DNA from: Synergistaceae bacterium
GTDB taxonomy: Bacteria > Synergistota > Synergistia > Synergistales > Aminobacteriaceae
Length of the DNA: 12,166 nt
Direction of reading: 5' to 3'
Assembly (NCBI GenBank): GCA_022837505.1
Contig: JALHFZ010000056.1
Location: 1 to 12,166, forward strand
Shown: positions 6,804-12,166 of the stretch, piece after piece
How positions within the stretch are numbered: the stretch's first letter is position 1
How the letters are laid out: each line of letters opens with the position of its first letter
Made by a program: the position numbers and the translations under genes
The notes under the pieces: model-generated
Seen by the model: only the letters and a program-made list of their open reading frames with translations
What the model was told of the DNA's origin: nothing
Databases searched by the model: none

Positions 6804-7688
6804 CTACTTCAGCCGGGGATTGAATTCATCCCGGAGAAAATCTCCGAGAAGATTTATCCCGAAGACAAGCAGCATGATGAACATGCCCGGAAAGACGGAG
6901 GACCACCAGAGGCCGCTGAAGAGGACGTCGTAGCCGTTCTTGACGAGCAGCCCCAGGGAGGGCTTCGTGACGGGGACCCCCACGCCGAGGTAGCTCAGAG
7001 TGGCCTCCGTGAGGATGACCGTCCCCACCTGGATCGTGGCGATGACGATCAGGGGGGTCAGAATATTGGGCAGCACATGGCGGAAGATGACGGGGAAGGG
7101 GGAGAGGCCGATGAGCTTCGCCGCGTCGATATACTCCTTCTTTTTCTCCACAAGGACGGAGCTGCGCACCGTCCGGGCGTAGAGCACCCATCCCACGATG
7201 GTCAGGGCGAAGACGAGCTTGCCGAACCCCCGACCGAAGGCCGCCATGATGAAGAGGGCCACCAGCATGGCCGGAAAGGAGAGCTGGACGTCCACGAGGC
7301 GCATGAGGAGGCTGTCCAGCCTTCCGCCGAAGTACCCCGCCACGAGGCCGAGGAATGTCCCGATGACGCAGGAGAGGAGCACCACTATCAGGCCGATCCC
7401 CATGGAGATCCTGCTGCCGTAGACCATGGCGCTCAGCAGGTCCCGTCCCTGTTCGTCCGTTCCCAGGGGGAAGGCCCTCTCCCCCCCGTCCATCCACATG
7501 GGGGGCTTATAGGCGTCCATGAGGTCGAGCCCTCCGATGTCGTAGGGGTTCTGGGGGGTGAAGAAGGGGCCGATCAGCACCATGACCAGAAAGAATATCA
7601 CGATCACCAGCCCGATGACGGCACCGGGGTTTCGCAGAAAATTATGGAACAGTTCGCTCCGGAAAAAGTTGCCGAGTCTGTTTTTCAT
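6804..7688 (-). CDS. dppC: Dipeptide/oligopeptide ABC transporter permease, DppC type
   Basis: One of the two inner-membrane channel subunits. The 294-residue product has a short cytoplasmic N-terminus, a first membrane helix at about 22-42, and the OppC-type periplasmic segment with FPLGTDEQGRDLLS at 73-86. The BPD transport core follows, with further helices around 97-120, 138-152, 156-172, 212-228 and 263-282. The EAA loop that docks onto the ATPases is at about 185-204 (EYIDAAKLIGLS). It ends with the family-typical GDFLRDEFNPRLK. It starts only 4 nt after dppB, with GAGGTGA, which includes the dppB stop codon, serving as its ribosome site. Nothing appears damaged or unusual. Confidence 0.94.
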   Translation of the reverse strand: MKNRLGNFFRSELFHNFLRNPGAVIGLVIVIFFLVMVLIGPFFTPQNPYDIGGLDLMDAYKPPMWMDGGERAFPLGTDEQGRDLLSAMVYGSRISMGIGLIVVLLSCVIGTFLGLVAGYFGGRLDSLLMRLVDVQLSFPAMLVALFIMAAFGRGFGKLVFALTIVGWVLYARTVRSSVLVEKKKEYIDAAKLIGLSPFPVIFRHVLPNILTPLIVIATIQVGTVILTEATLSYLGVGVPVTKPSLGLLVKNGYDVLFSGLWWSSVFPGMFIMLLVFGINLLGDFLRDEFNPRLK

Positions 7689-7692
7689 CCCG

Positions 7693-8658
7693 TCACCTCA
7701 GATCGATCCGGGGGTCTATGAGGGTATAGACAATATCCACCATGAAGTTGATGAAGACGAACATGGCCGCCACGATCATGAGGTAGGCCACGATAATGGG
7801 CCGGTCGGAGGTGTTGATCGAGTCCACCAGCAGCTTCCCCATTCCCGGCCAGGCGAAGATGGTCTCCGTGACGGTGGCGAAGGCGATGAGGGTGCCGATC
7901 TGGATGCCGAAGACGGTCACCACCGGGACGAGGGCGTTCTTCAGGGCGTGGCGGAAGAGCAGGTTTTTCCACGATACTCCCTTGGCCCGGGCGAACTTTA
8001 TGAAGTCCTGGCGCATGACCTCCATGATCTGGGCCCGGATGAGGCGGATGAGCATGGCCAGGGTCCCCATGGCGAGGGTGACCGCCGGAAGGATGATGTG
8101 CCGAAAGCCGTCCCGGGTGAGAAAGGCGAAGGGGATTCCGAAGAGAGTGGCCGTCTCCCCCCGTCCGGAGGAGGGGAGGAGCCCCTTCTCCACGGCGAAG
8201 TAGAAGATGAAGAGGATCCCCAGCCAGAAGGAGGGGAGGGATATGCCCAGAAGGGAGCCCCCCATGATGATCCGGCTCAAAGGGTTGTTCGGCCACGCCC
8301 CGGCGAAGACACCGCAGGGAAGGGCCACCGCCAGGGAGATCAGGATGGAGAAGAAGACGAGCTCCAGGGTGGCGGGCATCCGCTCCACGATCAGCGTCAG
8401 GGCGGGGCGCTTGAAGATGTAGGAGACCCCGAGGTCCCCCCGCAGAAGGTTGCCGAGGAAGACTCTGTACTGAACCCACAGGGGCTGGTCGAGGCCGAGG
8501 GCGACCCTGGCCTCGGCGATCTGGGCGTCCGTCGCCGTGGGGGGGACGATCATGAGCACCGGGTCCCCCGTGAAGCTCATGACGAAGAAGACGATGAGGG
8601 AGACGGCGAAGAGGACGGCAATCATCTGAAAAATACGCTTTATCAGATATTTAAGCAT
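7693..8658 (-). CDS. dppB: Dipeptide/oligopeptide ABC transporter permease, DppB type
   Basis: The second channel subunit. The 321-residue product has an N-terminal membrane helix at about 9-30, a periplasmic segment containing LGLDQPLWVQY (54-64) and RGDLGVSY (73-80), both standard for DppB/GsiC proteins, then five more hydrophobic segments. The EAA docking loop is at about 218-237 (DFIKFARAKGVSWKNLLFRH). The C-terminus with YTLIDPRIDL is typical. The start is 26 nt after the M20 gene. Its ribosome site (GGGGG about 12 nt upstream of the ATG) is weaker than that of its neighbours, so coupling to M20 translation is possible. A glutathione- or nickel-type importer would look similar at this level. 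Confidence 0.93.
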   Translation of the reverse strand: MLKYLIKRIFQMIAVLFAVSLIVFFVMSFTGDPVLMIVPPTATDAQIAEARVALGLDQPLWVQYRVFLGNLLRGDLGVSYIFKRPALTLIVERMPATLELVFFSILISLAVALPCGVFAGAWPNNPLSRIIMGGSLLGISLPSFWLGILFIFYFAVEKGLLPSSGRGETATLFGIPFAFLTRDGFRHIILPAVTLAMGTLAMLIRLIRAQIMEVMRQDFIKFARAKGVSWKNLLFRHALKNALVPVVTVFGIQIGTLIAFATVTETIFAWPGMGKLLVDSINTSDRPIIVAYLMIVAAMFVFINFMVDIVYTLIDPRIDLR

Positions 8659-8684
8659 TCAGTTCTTCTACCCCCAGGAGGTTC

Positions 8685-9878
8685 TCAGCACTGGTTCGGC
8701 CGGACTTTTTCATTGAATTCCCGGTCGATCCGTGCACGGAGATCACCGTCTGTGAGGACATCCAGGGCCGTCATGGCCAGCCCCTTGGCTGCGAGGATCA
8801 CCGCCTCATCCCCCCGGGGGCTCGCGGCGGCCCTGCGGAAGGATTCATGATGGGCCACCACCTCTCCCGGCTCGGCGATGGCAAGATATTCGTGGATGGC
8901 CGGAACGACCAGGGAGACGTTGCCGATGTCGGAGGACCCCACCTGGGCGGTGTAGTCGGGGTAGTTCATGGTGACCCCGAGGGGCTCCATGTTCGCCTTG
9001 AAGGCCTCCCCCAGGGCCAGGTTCGGATACCGCTCGGCGTAGATGGCCGCTCCGGTGAGCTTGTATTCCGCCCCCGTCAGCAGTGCCGCCGATCTGGCCA
9101 TGCGGTCGAGGTCGTCAAAAATCTTGAGAAGAGTCTTCTTTTTTCCGGCCCGCACGAGGAAAGAGGCGCGGGCGTACTCGGGGATGACGTTGGAGGCCGT
9201 TCCACCCGCCGTGATGATCCCGTTGATCTTGCTCTCGTTTGTCCAGGTCTGGCTGAGGCTGTCGATGCCGTGAAAGAGGGCTCTGAGAGAGGTGAGGGCG
9301 TTGATCCCGTCCGATGGGCTCGACGAGTGGGCGGCCCGGCCGAAGAATTCCGCCTCCACCTGCTGGGCGGCCAGACCGTGCCGGGCGATGAGATTCTGGG
9401 TGGCGGGGTGGATCATGAGGGCGCAGGTGAAGCCGTCGAAGACCCCCGAGTCGGCCATGGGGATCTTGCCCCCCGCCGTCTCCTCCGCGGGAGTGCCGAA
9501 GACGAAGACCTCTCCGGGGATGCCCCGGCACTTCATGGTCTCCGAGAGAGCGATGGCCGCCCCCACGGCGCCCGCGGCAATGATGTTGTGTCCGCAGGCG
9601 TGTCCCACGCCGTCAAGGGCGTCGTACTCGGAGAGCAGGGCGATCCTGACGCCGTTCGGACTGTTGTAGGGGGCGGCGGCCCGAAAGGCCGTCTCCATGC
9701 CGCAGAAGGGGATCTCCACGGCAAAACCATATTTTTCGAGAAGCTCCTTCTGCCATCGGGCGGCCCTGTGTTCCTGCCACCCAAGTTCGGGGGTGGCGTG
9801 GATGTCGTGGCTCAGGGTGAGGAGTTCCTCCCGAAGGTTTTCTACTGTGGCCGCTATATGATCTTTCATTGAGGGCAT
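8685..9878 (-). CDS. M20 family metallo-amidohydrolase (M20D/PM20D2-like)
   Basis: A cytoplasmic zinc hydrolase that cleaves an amide or peptide bond, typically of dipeptides, N-acyl amino acids or aminobenzoyl-glutamate. In the 397-residue product, metal and catalytic residues are visible: HACGHN at 93-98 (Cys95 and His97), AEE at 131-133, the His of MIHP at 157, and HHE at 343-345. The lid/dimerisation domain runs from about 175 (GRAAHSSSPSDG) to 290. LLSEYDALDGVGHACGHN resembles the PM20D2 and AbgA/AbgB branch rather than plain aminoacylases. The ATG at 9878 has GGGAGG about ten bases upstream. An uninterrupted longer frame to 10181 would overlap the DUF296 gene and lacks domain content. 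Position directly before dppBCDFA suggests it acts on the imported compound. The exact substrate is not predictable. Confidence 0.9.
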   Translation of the reverse strand: MPSMKDHIAATVENLREELLTLSHDIHATPELGWQEHRAARWQKELLEKYGFAVEIPFCGMETAFRAAAPYNSPNGVRIALLSEYDALDGVGHACGHNIIAAGAVGAAIALSETMKCRGIPGEVFVFGTPAEETAGGKIPMADSGVFDGFTCALMIHPATQNLIARHGLAAQQVEAEFFGRAAHSSSPSDGINALTSLRALFHGIDSLSQTWTNESKINGIITAGGTASNVIPEYARASFLVRAGKKKTLLKIFDDLDRMARSAALLTGAEYKLTGAAIYAERYPNLALGEAFKANMEPLGVTMNYPDYTAQVGSSDIGNVSLVVPAIHEYLAIAEPGEVVAHHESFRRAAASPRGDEAVILAAKGLAMTALDVLTDGDLRARIDREFNEKVRPNQC

Positions 9879-10029
9879 TTCTGTACTTCCTCCCGGGTGT
9901 TCGGATATTTTATGGAGATATGTTCCAGGCTGTAGTGGTCCGGCAGGTTCGTGAGTAGCGTTCTGAAGGGCCGTCTGATTTCCCTGAGATTGTGCCGGAT
10001 AAACCGTACGTTTGCCTGTCTCGGCATTT

Positions 10030-10608
10030 TTACAGGTTTTTCTGTTCCCGCAGTTTTTCTGGGCTTTCACTATACCAGTTTTCGGGGAATGTGTCTGCCT
10101 CTCCGTACGGATCGAGGGAGGGAGACAGGTATTCAATCCCCAGAAGTTCCGTGATGAAAACCTGCATGACCCCGCAGACAATGGTTCCGTCGGCGAGGTG
10201 TCCTCCGAAGGTGGGGACGTTCCATCCTCCTCCGGCCACGAAGTGCATGGCCACGAAGGACTCCTCCGTGCCGTCCTTCTTTTTCCGGATGCCTATCATC
10301 CCGCCGATGGCGCAGAGCATGCTGAGGTTGTCCACCACGGCGATGTCCTCCCGATGCCAGTTCTCCGGGGCCGACGGGTCGGGCACCCACATGAGGTATT
10401 TGCACGGTTTGAAGGCCCCCATGAAAGTGGCATGAACCTTTCCGTACCGGATTCCCTTTTCTCTGGCGAAGCGGGCGATGGCAAGGTTCGGGTCGGCTTT
10501 TGTGGTCAGGCGCAGGATGAACTCCCTTCCCCGGGTCGCCTCCACGGCGTGGTATTCAGAAGGATCCGATGCGGGGAGTTCCCAGGAATCGGGCTTGTTT
10601 TCGGGCAT
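10030..10608 (-). CDS. PPC/DUF296 domain-containing protein
   Basis: A 192-residue cytoplasmic protein consisting mainly of the PPC/DUF296 domain ('plants and prokaryotes conserved'), from about residue 25 (RGREFILRL) to 160. The conserved GGHLADGTIV at 135-144 and the strand with His122 (VAMHFVAGG) are the characteristic signature; in solved family members such His residues can sit at a metal site and the fold forms trimers. Plant relatives carry an AT-hook, and none is seen here. The bacterial function is essentially unknown. The ATG at 10608 has AGGAGG nine bases upstream; a longer frame from 10710 lacks a ribosome site. It is first in the unit, 151 nt upstream of the M20 gene, so it likely takes part in the same pathway or its regulation. 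Confidence 0.85.
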   Translation of the reverse strand: MPENKPDSWELPASDPSEYHAVEATRGREFILRLTTKADPNLAIARFAREKGIRYGKVHATFMGAFKPCKYLMWVPDPSAPENWHREDIAVVDNLSMLCAIGGMIGIRKKKDGTEESFVAMHFVAGGGWNVPTFGGHLADGTIVCGVMQVFITELLGIEYLSPSLDPYGEADTFPENWYSESPEKLREQKNL

Positions 10609-10702
10609 AAGTATGTTCCTCCTTGAGGGGTTATGTTTCACCTGTTTGTAGGTTCTCATTAAAAAAATTTTACAGCAGCTCAAAACGCTTCGTTTTCTCC
10701 AG

Positions 10703-10711
10703 TTATCCACA
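10703..10711. promoter_or_regulatory. Perfect DnaA-box-like 9-mer
   Basis: TTATCCACA matches the classical DnaA box consensus exactly, in the leader of the DUF296-M20-dpp unit. Two weaker look-alikes lie nearby (TTTTCCACC near 10743 and TTTGCCACA near 10829). One good box is far too few for an origin; it may be chance or a titration or regulatory site. Confidence 0.3.
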
Positions 10712-10770
10712 GAAAAAGAGGGAAAGACACTTTTAAATGGGACTTTTCCACCATTTCAAGGCCTTTTTCT
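10711..10770 (-). other. Possible structured leader of the DUF296-M20-dpp mRNA
   Basis: Two nested complementary pairs lie in the predicted leader: an outer 8-bp pair (10711-10718 with 10763-10770) and an inner 6-bp pair (AAATGG at 10735-10740 with CCATTT at 10751-10756, 10-nt spacer). I recognise no known riboswitch class here. The outer pair is rich in A-U and may be weak. Confidence 0.25.
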
Positions 10771-10815
10771 CTCTTTCGGGGATTTTTTGAGACATTCCCC
10801 CCTTAAGACACAGCA

Positions 10816-10844
10816 AATATATGGCTTTTTTGCCACACAATCAA
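10816..10844 (-). promoter_or_regulatory. Predicted promoter of the DUF296-M20-dpp unit
   Basis: On the minus strand TTGATT (10844-10839) and TATATT (10821-10816) are separated by 17 nt, giving a start near 10809 and a leader of about 200 nt before the DUF296 gene. The -10 matches five of six consensus positions and the -35 four of six. Confidence 0.5.
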
Positions 10845-10858
10845 GGAGATTTTTGATT
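10839..10858. promoter_or_regulatory. Inverted repeat covering the -35 box of the dpp-unit promoter
   Basis: AATCAA (10839-10844) and TTGATT (10853-10858) form a perfect inverted repeat with an 8-nt spacer, and the first arm is the predicted -35 box on the minus strand. A second small one (GGC, six T, GCC at 10823-10834) falls in the promoter spacer. A regulator bound here would block polymerase; no cognate regulator is evident in the window. Confidence 0.35.
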
Positions 10859-10929
10859 ATTTTAAAACAATCTGGCTTCCAAAAAACAGGCCACGCTCAA
10901 TCGCTACCACAAATAATTTTACGAGGGCG

Positions 10930-10959
10930 TTGACAGAGAATGAATCCATCTGGTAATAT
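10930..10959 (+). promoter_or_regulatory. Promoter of the arsRCM unit
   Basis: A consensus TTGACA (10930-10935) and TAATAT (10954-10959) are separated by 18 nt. Transcription would start near 10966, about 35 nt before the arsR start. Confidence 0.7.
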
Positions 10960-10970
10960 TTCGTCAGATG
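10947..10970. promoter_or_regulatory. Candidate ArsR operator
   Basis: CATCTG (10947-10952) and CAGATG (10965-10970) form a perfect inverted repeat around a 12-nt centre that contains the -10 box. ArsR/SmtB dimers bind such repeats across the promoter and leave when they bind As(III), so the location is right for autorepression of the ars unit. Confidence 0.55.
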
Positions 10971-10999
10971 CAGAAATGACAAAATGACAGGAGATGCTC

Positions 11000-11365
11000 A
11001 TGGAATCGATTCTATCCATTTCAAAAGCGCTCGGCGAAAAGAACAGGCTCCGCGTCTTTCTGGCGCTCATGCACACGAAAGAGCTTTGCGTCTGCGAGGT
11101 GGGAGAATTCCTGGGCCTCGCTCCCGCCACAGTCTCCCGTCACATGAGCATTCTCTGCCAGGCGAAACTCGTCGACTCTCAAAAACGAGGGAAGTGGGTC
11201 TACTACAGCATTAAGCCCACTGTAGCCCCGGAGTTGCTCCAATGGATGCAAAATTCCATTGTCGATTCCTCTTTGGTTGCTGAAGACGGGAAGAGGATCG
11301 AGAGCCTCGTCAGGGAATATCAAGACAAAGACTGTAGAAAAGTGTGTTCATCCGAAGAGAGGTGA
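11000..11365 (+). CDS. arsR: ArsR/SmtB family arsenic-responsive repressor
   Basis: A 121-residue winged helix-turn-helix repressor. In this family arsenite binding causes release from the operator. The recognition region is LGLAPATVSRHMSIL (38-52), followed by the wing with KRGKWVYYSI (62-71). ELCVCEVG at 28-35 corresponds to the ELCVCDLC arsenite site of E. coli ArsR: Cys30 and Cys32 are kept but the third Cys position is Gly35. Further cysteines are Cys53 in the recognition helix and a C-terminal pair, Cys112 and Cys116 (CRKVC), so As(III) may be coordinated differently. I chose the ATG at 11000, with AGGAG six bases upstream; an ATG at 10994 directly abuts that ribosome site. It is the first gene of the arsenic unit, 6 nt before the arsC start. 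Confidence 0.92.
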   Translation: MESILSISKALGEKNRLRVFLALMHTKELCVCEVGEFLGLAPATVSRHMSILCQAKLVDSQKRGKWVYYSIKPTVAPELLQWMQNSIVDSSLVAEDGKRIESLVREYQDKDCRKVCSSEER

Positions 11366-11371
11366 AATAAC

Positions 11372-11826
11372 GTGAACAAAAAGCCAAAGGTGCTCTTTCT
11401 CTGCACCTGAACTCGTGCCGCAGCCAGATGGCCGAGGGGTGGGCTCGTCATTTCCATAGCGGCGCCGTCAAGGCGTATTCCGCCGGAATCGAGGGCCACA
11501 GATTAAATCCGTTTGCTGTCGAGGCCATGAAGGAGGCGGGAGTGGACATCTCAGGACAGCGCTCCAAGAATGTGACGGAGCTGCTGGACGTCCCCTTCGA
11601 CTACGCAATCACCCTATGCGGCGACGCTGACGAGCGGTGCCCGTTCTTTCCGGGGGAGACTGGAGTGATCCACGTCGGCTTCGATGACCCGCCGAAGCTG
11701 GCGCTCGTCGAAGAGGCCGAGGAGGAGAAAATGGACTGCTACCGCTGGGTACGCGACGAGATACGCGCGTTAGTCGAGGATCTTCCCGGTTTTCTTAAAA
11801 ATCTTCCGGAAGAAAAAAGGAGCTAG
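11372..11826 (+). pseudogene. arsC: Arsenate reductase (LMW-PTP, thioredoxin-coupled type), frameshifted
   Basis: ArsC reduces arsenate to arsenite using a nucleophilic Cys and a Cys relay. A GTG start at 11372, with AGGTG seven bases upstream, opens MNKKPKVLFLCT, then a TGA at 11408-11410 stops the frame. The rest continues in the -1 frame from AAC at 11410 as NSCRSQMAEGW to the stop at 11826. Restoring one base gives a normal 151-residue protein with Cys11, Cys16, Cys83, Cys90 (LCGDADERC) and the general acid Asp105 (FDDPP), closely parallel to staphylococcal pI258 ArsC. The break falls within the P-loop CTxNSCRS, between Thr12 and Asn14. An internal start at the ATG at 11428 would lack the nucleophile and be inactive as a reductase. 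It may be a genuine mutation or a sequencing error; everything else appears under selection. Confidence 0.85.
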
Positions 11827-11833
11827 AACAAGT

Positions 11834-12166
11834 ATGGACGACATTCGCAACTACGTAAAAGAACGGTACGCGCAGGCAATTAAGAACAAATCCTCGTGCT
11901 GCGGCTCGGGAGGGTGCTGCGGCGGAACGGCGGGCCCATTCGACATCCTGAGCATGACGCGCGGCAACTACGACGGCGCCGTACTGGAGAAAACCCCCGA
12001 GCAGATGGCCGACCAGTCCTTCGGCTGCGGCAATCCGTTCACCGAGGCGCGCATCCATCCGGGCGAGACCGTCCTCGACCTCGGAAGCGGAGCGGGTCTG
12101 GATCTTTTTCTGGCATCGGAGATGACCGGTCCTTTCGGCAGAGTCATCGGGCTCGACATGACGGAC
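11834..12166 (+). CDS. arsM: Arsenite S-adenosylmethyltransferase, N-terminal part, cut by window edge
   Basis: ArsM methylates trivalent arsenic with S-adenosylmethionine. 111 codons are visible and the frame is open at the right edge. The N-terminal region has VKERYAQAI and a Gly/Cys patch with Cys22, Cys23, Cys28 and Cys29. The conserved FGCGNP at 63-68 has Cys65 at the place of an arsenic-binding Cys of characterised ArsM proteins. The SAM-binding motif I, VLDLGSGAGLD, is at 80-90, and GRVIGLDMTD reaches the window end at the second strand. AGGAG lies about 11 nt before the ATG at 11834, and the gap from arsC is 7 nt. This is a typical arsR-arsC-arsM order. The remaining As-binding cysteines lie outside the window, so completeness cannot be judged. 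Confidence 0.92.
   Translation, partial: MDDIRNYVKERYAQAIKNKSSCCGSGGCCGGTAGPFDILSMTRGNYDGAVLEKTPEQMADQSFGCGNPFTEARIHPGETVLDLGSGAGLDLFLASEMTGPFGRVIGLDMTD

Noticed and set aside
7558..9872. Long plus-strand frames opposite dppC, dppB and the M20 gene
   Set aside because: Products are repetitive in Asp, Glu, Gly and His, a mirror of the coding strand; the minus-strand genes have full domain support.
9879..10029. Extra gene or promoter between the DUF296 and M20 genes
   Set aside because: No start with a ribosome site, no convincing promoter pair and only a weak CCTGT/ACAGG pairing were seen.
9879..10181. N-terminal extension of the M20 protein by 101 residues
   Set aside because: The extension overlaps the DUF296 gene, is Ser/Thr/Asn-rich without domain content and lacks a ribosome site, whereas the ATG at 9878 has GGGAGG.
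10700..10860. Replication origin suggested by DnaA-like boxes and AT-rich DNA
   Set aside because: Only one exact box, no repeated spacing, and none of the genes usual at origins (dnaA, dnaN, gyrB, rpmH) nearby.
11408..11410. TGA in arsC as a selenocysteine codon
   Set aside because: Reading through TGA keeps the wrong frame and does not yield NSCRS; the position also does not match the catalytic Cys, which is encoded by TGC just before.

Overview
The window reads as ordinary chromosome from a GC-rich, probably anaerobic, peptide- and amino-acid-using bacterium. The mix of a TAXI-type TRAP transporter, a complete dipeptide-type ABC transporter with its own M20 amidohydrolase, and a PPC/DUF296 protein would fit a member of the Synergistota. 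This is an inference from gene content and general sequence feel; no marker gene is present, and Firmicutes or Deltaproteobacteria are not excluded.

Layout. Three transcription units are visible. (1) Minus strand, 3118 down to 1 and beyond: a strong sigma70-type promoter, a GntR/FCD regulator, a VOC-fold protein, a TAXI solute-binding protein and the start of a fused TRAP permease that leaves the window at base 1. (2) Minus strand, about 10844 down to 3128: a predicted promoter with a leader of about 200 nt, a PPC/DUF296 protein, an M20 amidohydrolase, then dppB, dppC, dppD, dppF and dppA, closed by a perfect hairpin terminator at 3128-3170. (3) Plus strand, from 10930 to the right edge: an arsenic unit with arsR, arsC and arsM. 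Units 2 and 3 diverge from an AT-rich intergenic region of about 390 bases (10609-10999) that carries both promoters and several inverted repeats.

How the parts work together. In unit 2 the periplasmic DppA delivers a short peptide or peptide-like amide to the DppBC channel, DppDF power import, and the cytoplasmic M20 enzyme probably hydrolyses the imported compound. The role of the PPC/DUF296 protein is unknown. Unit 1 looks like a small, locally regulated uptake system for an organic anion, with the VOC protein perhaps acting on or binding the substrate. Unit 3 would sense As(III) (ArsR), reduce arsenate (ArsC) and methylate arsenite (ArsM, cut by the window edge).

Most notable observations. 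arsC carries a one-base frameshift exactly inside its catalytic P-loop, so as written the locus cannot make a working arsenate reductase. The GntR gene has a better start (GTG at 3018) than its longest reading frame, and its leader contains a 13-bp tandem repeat and an inverted repeat at the transcription start. The DUF296-M20-dppBCDFA linkage suggests a dedicated import-and-hydrolyse pathway of unknown substrate. I found no CRISPR array, insertion sequence, tRNA or rRNA, and no clearly new defence or mobile system.
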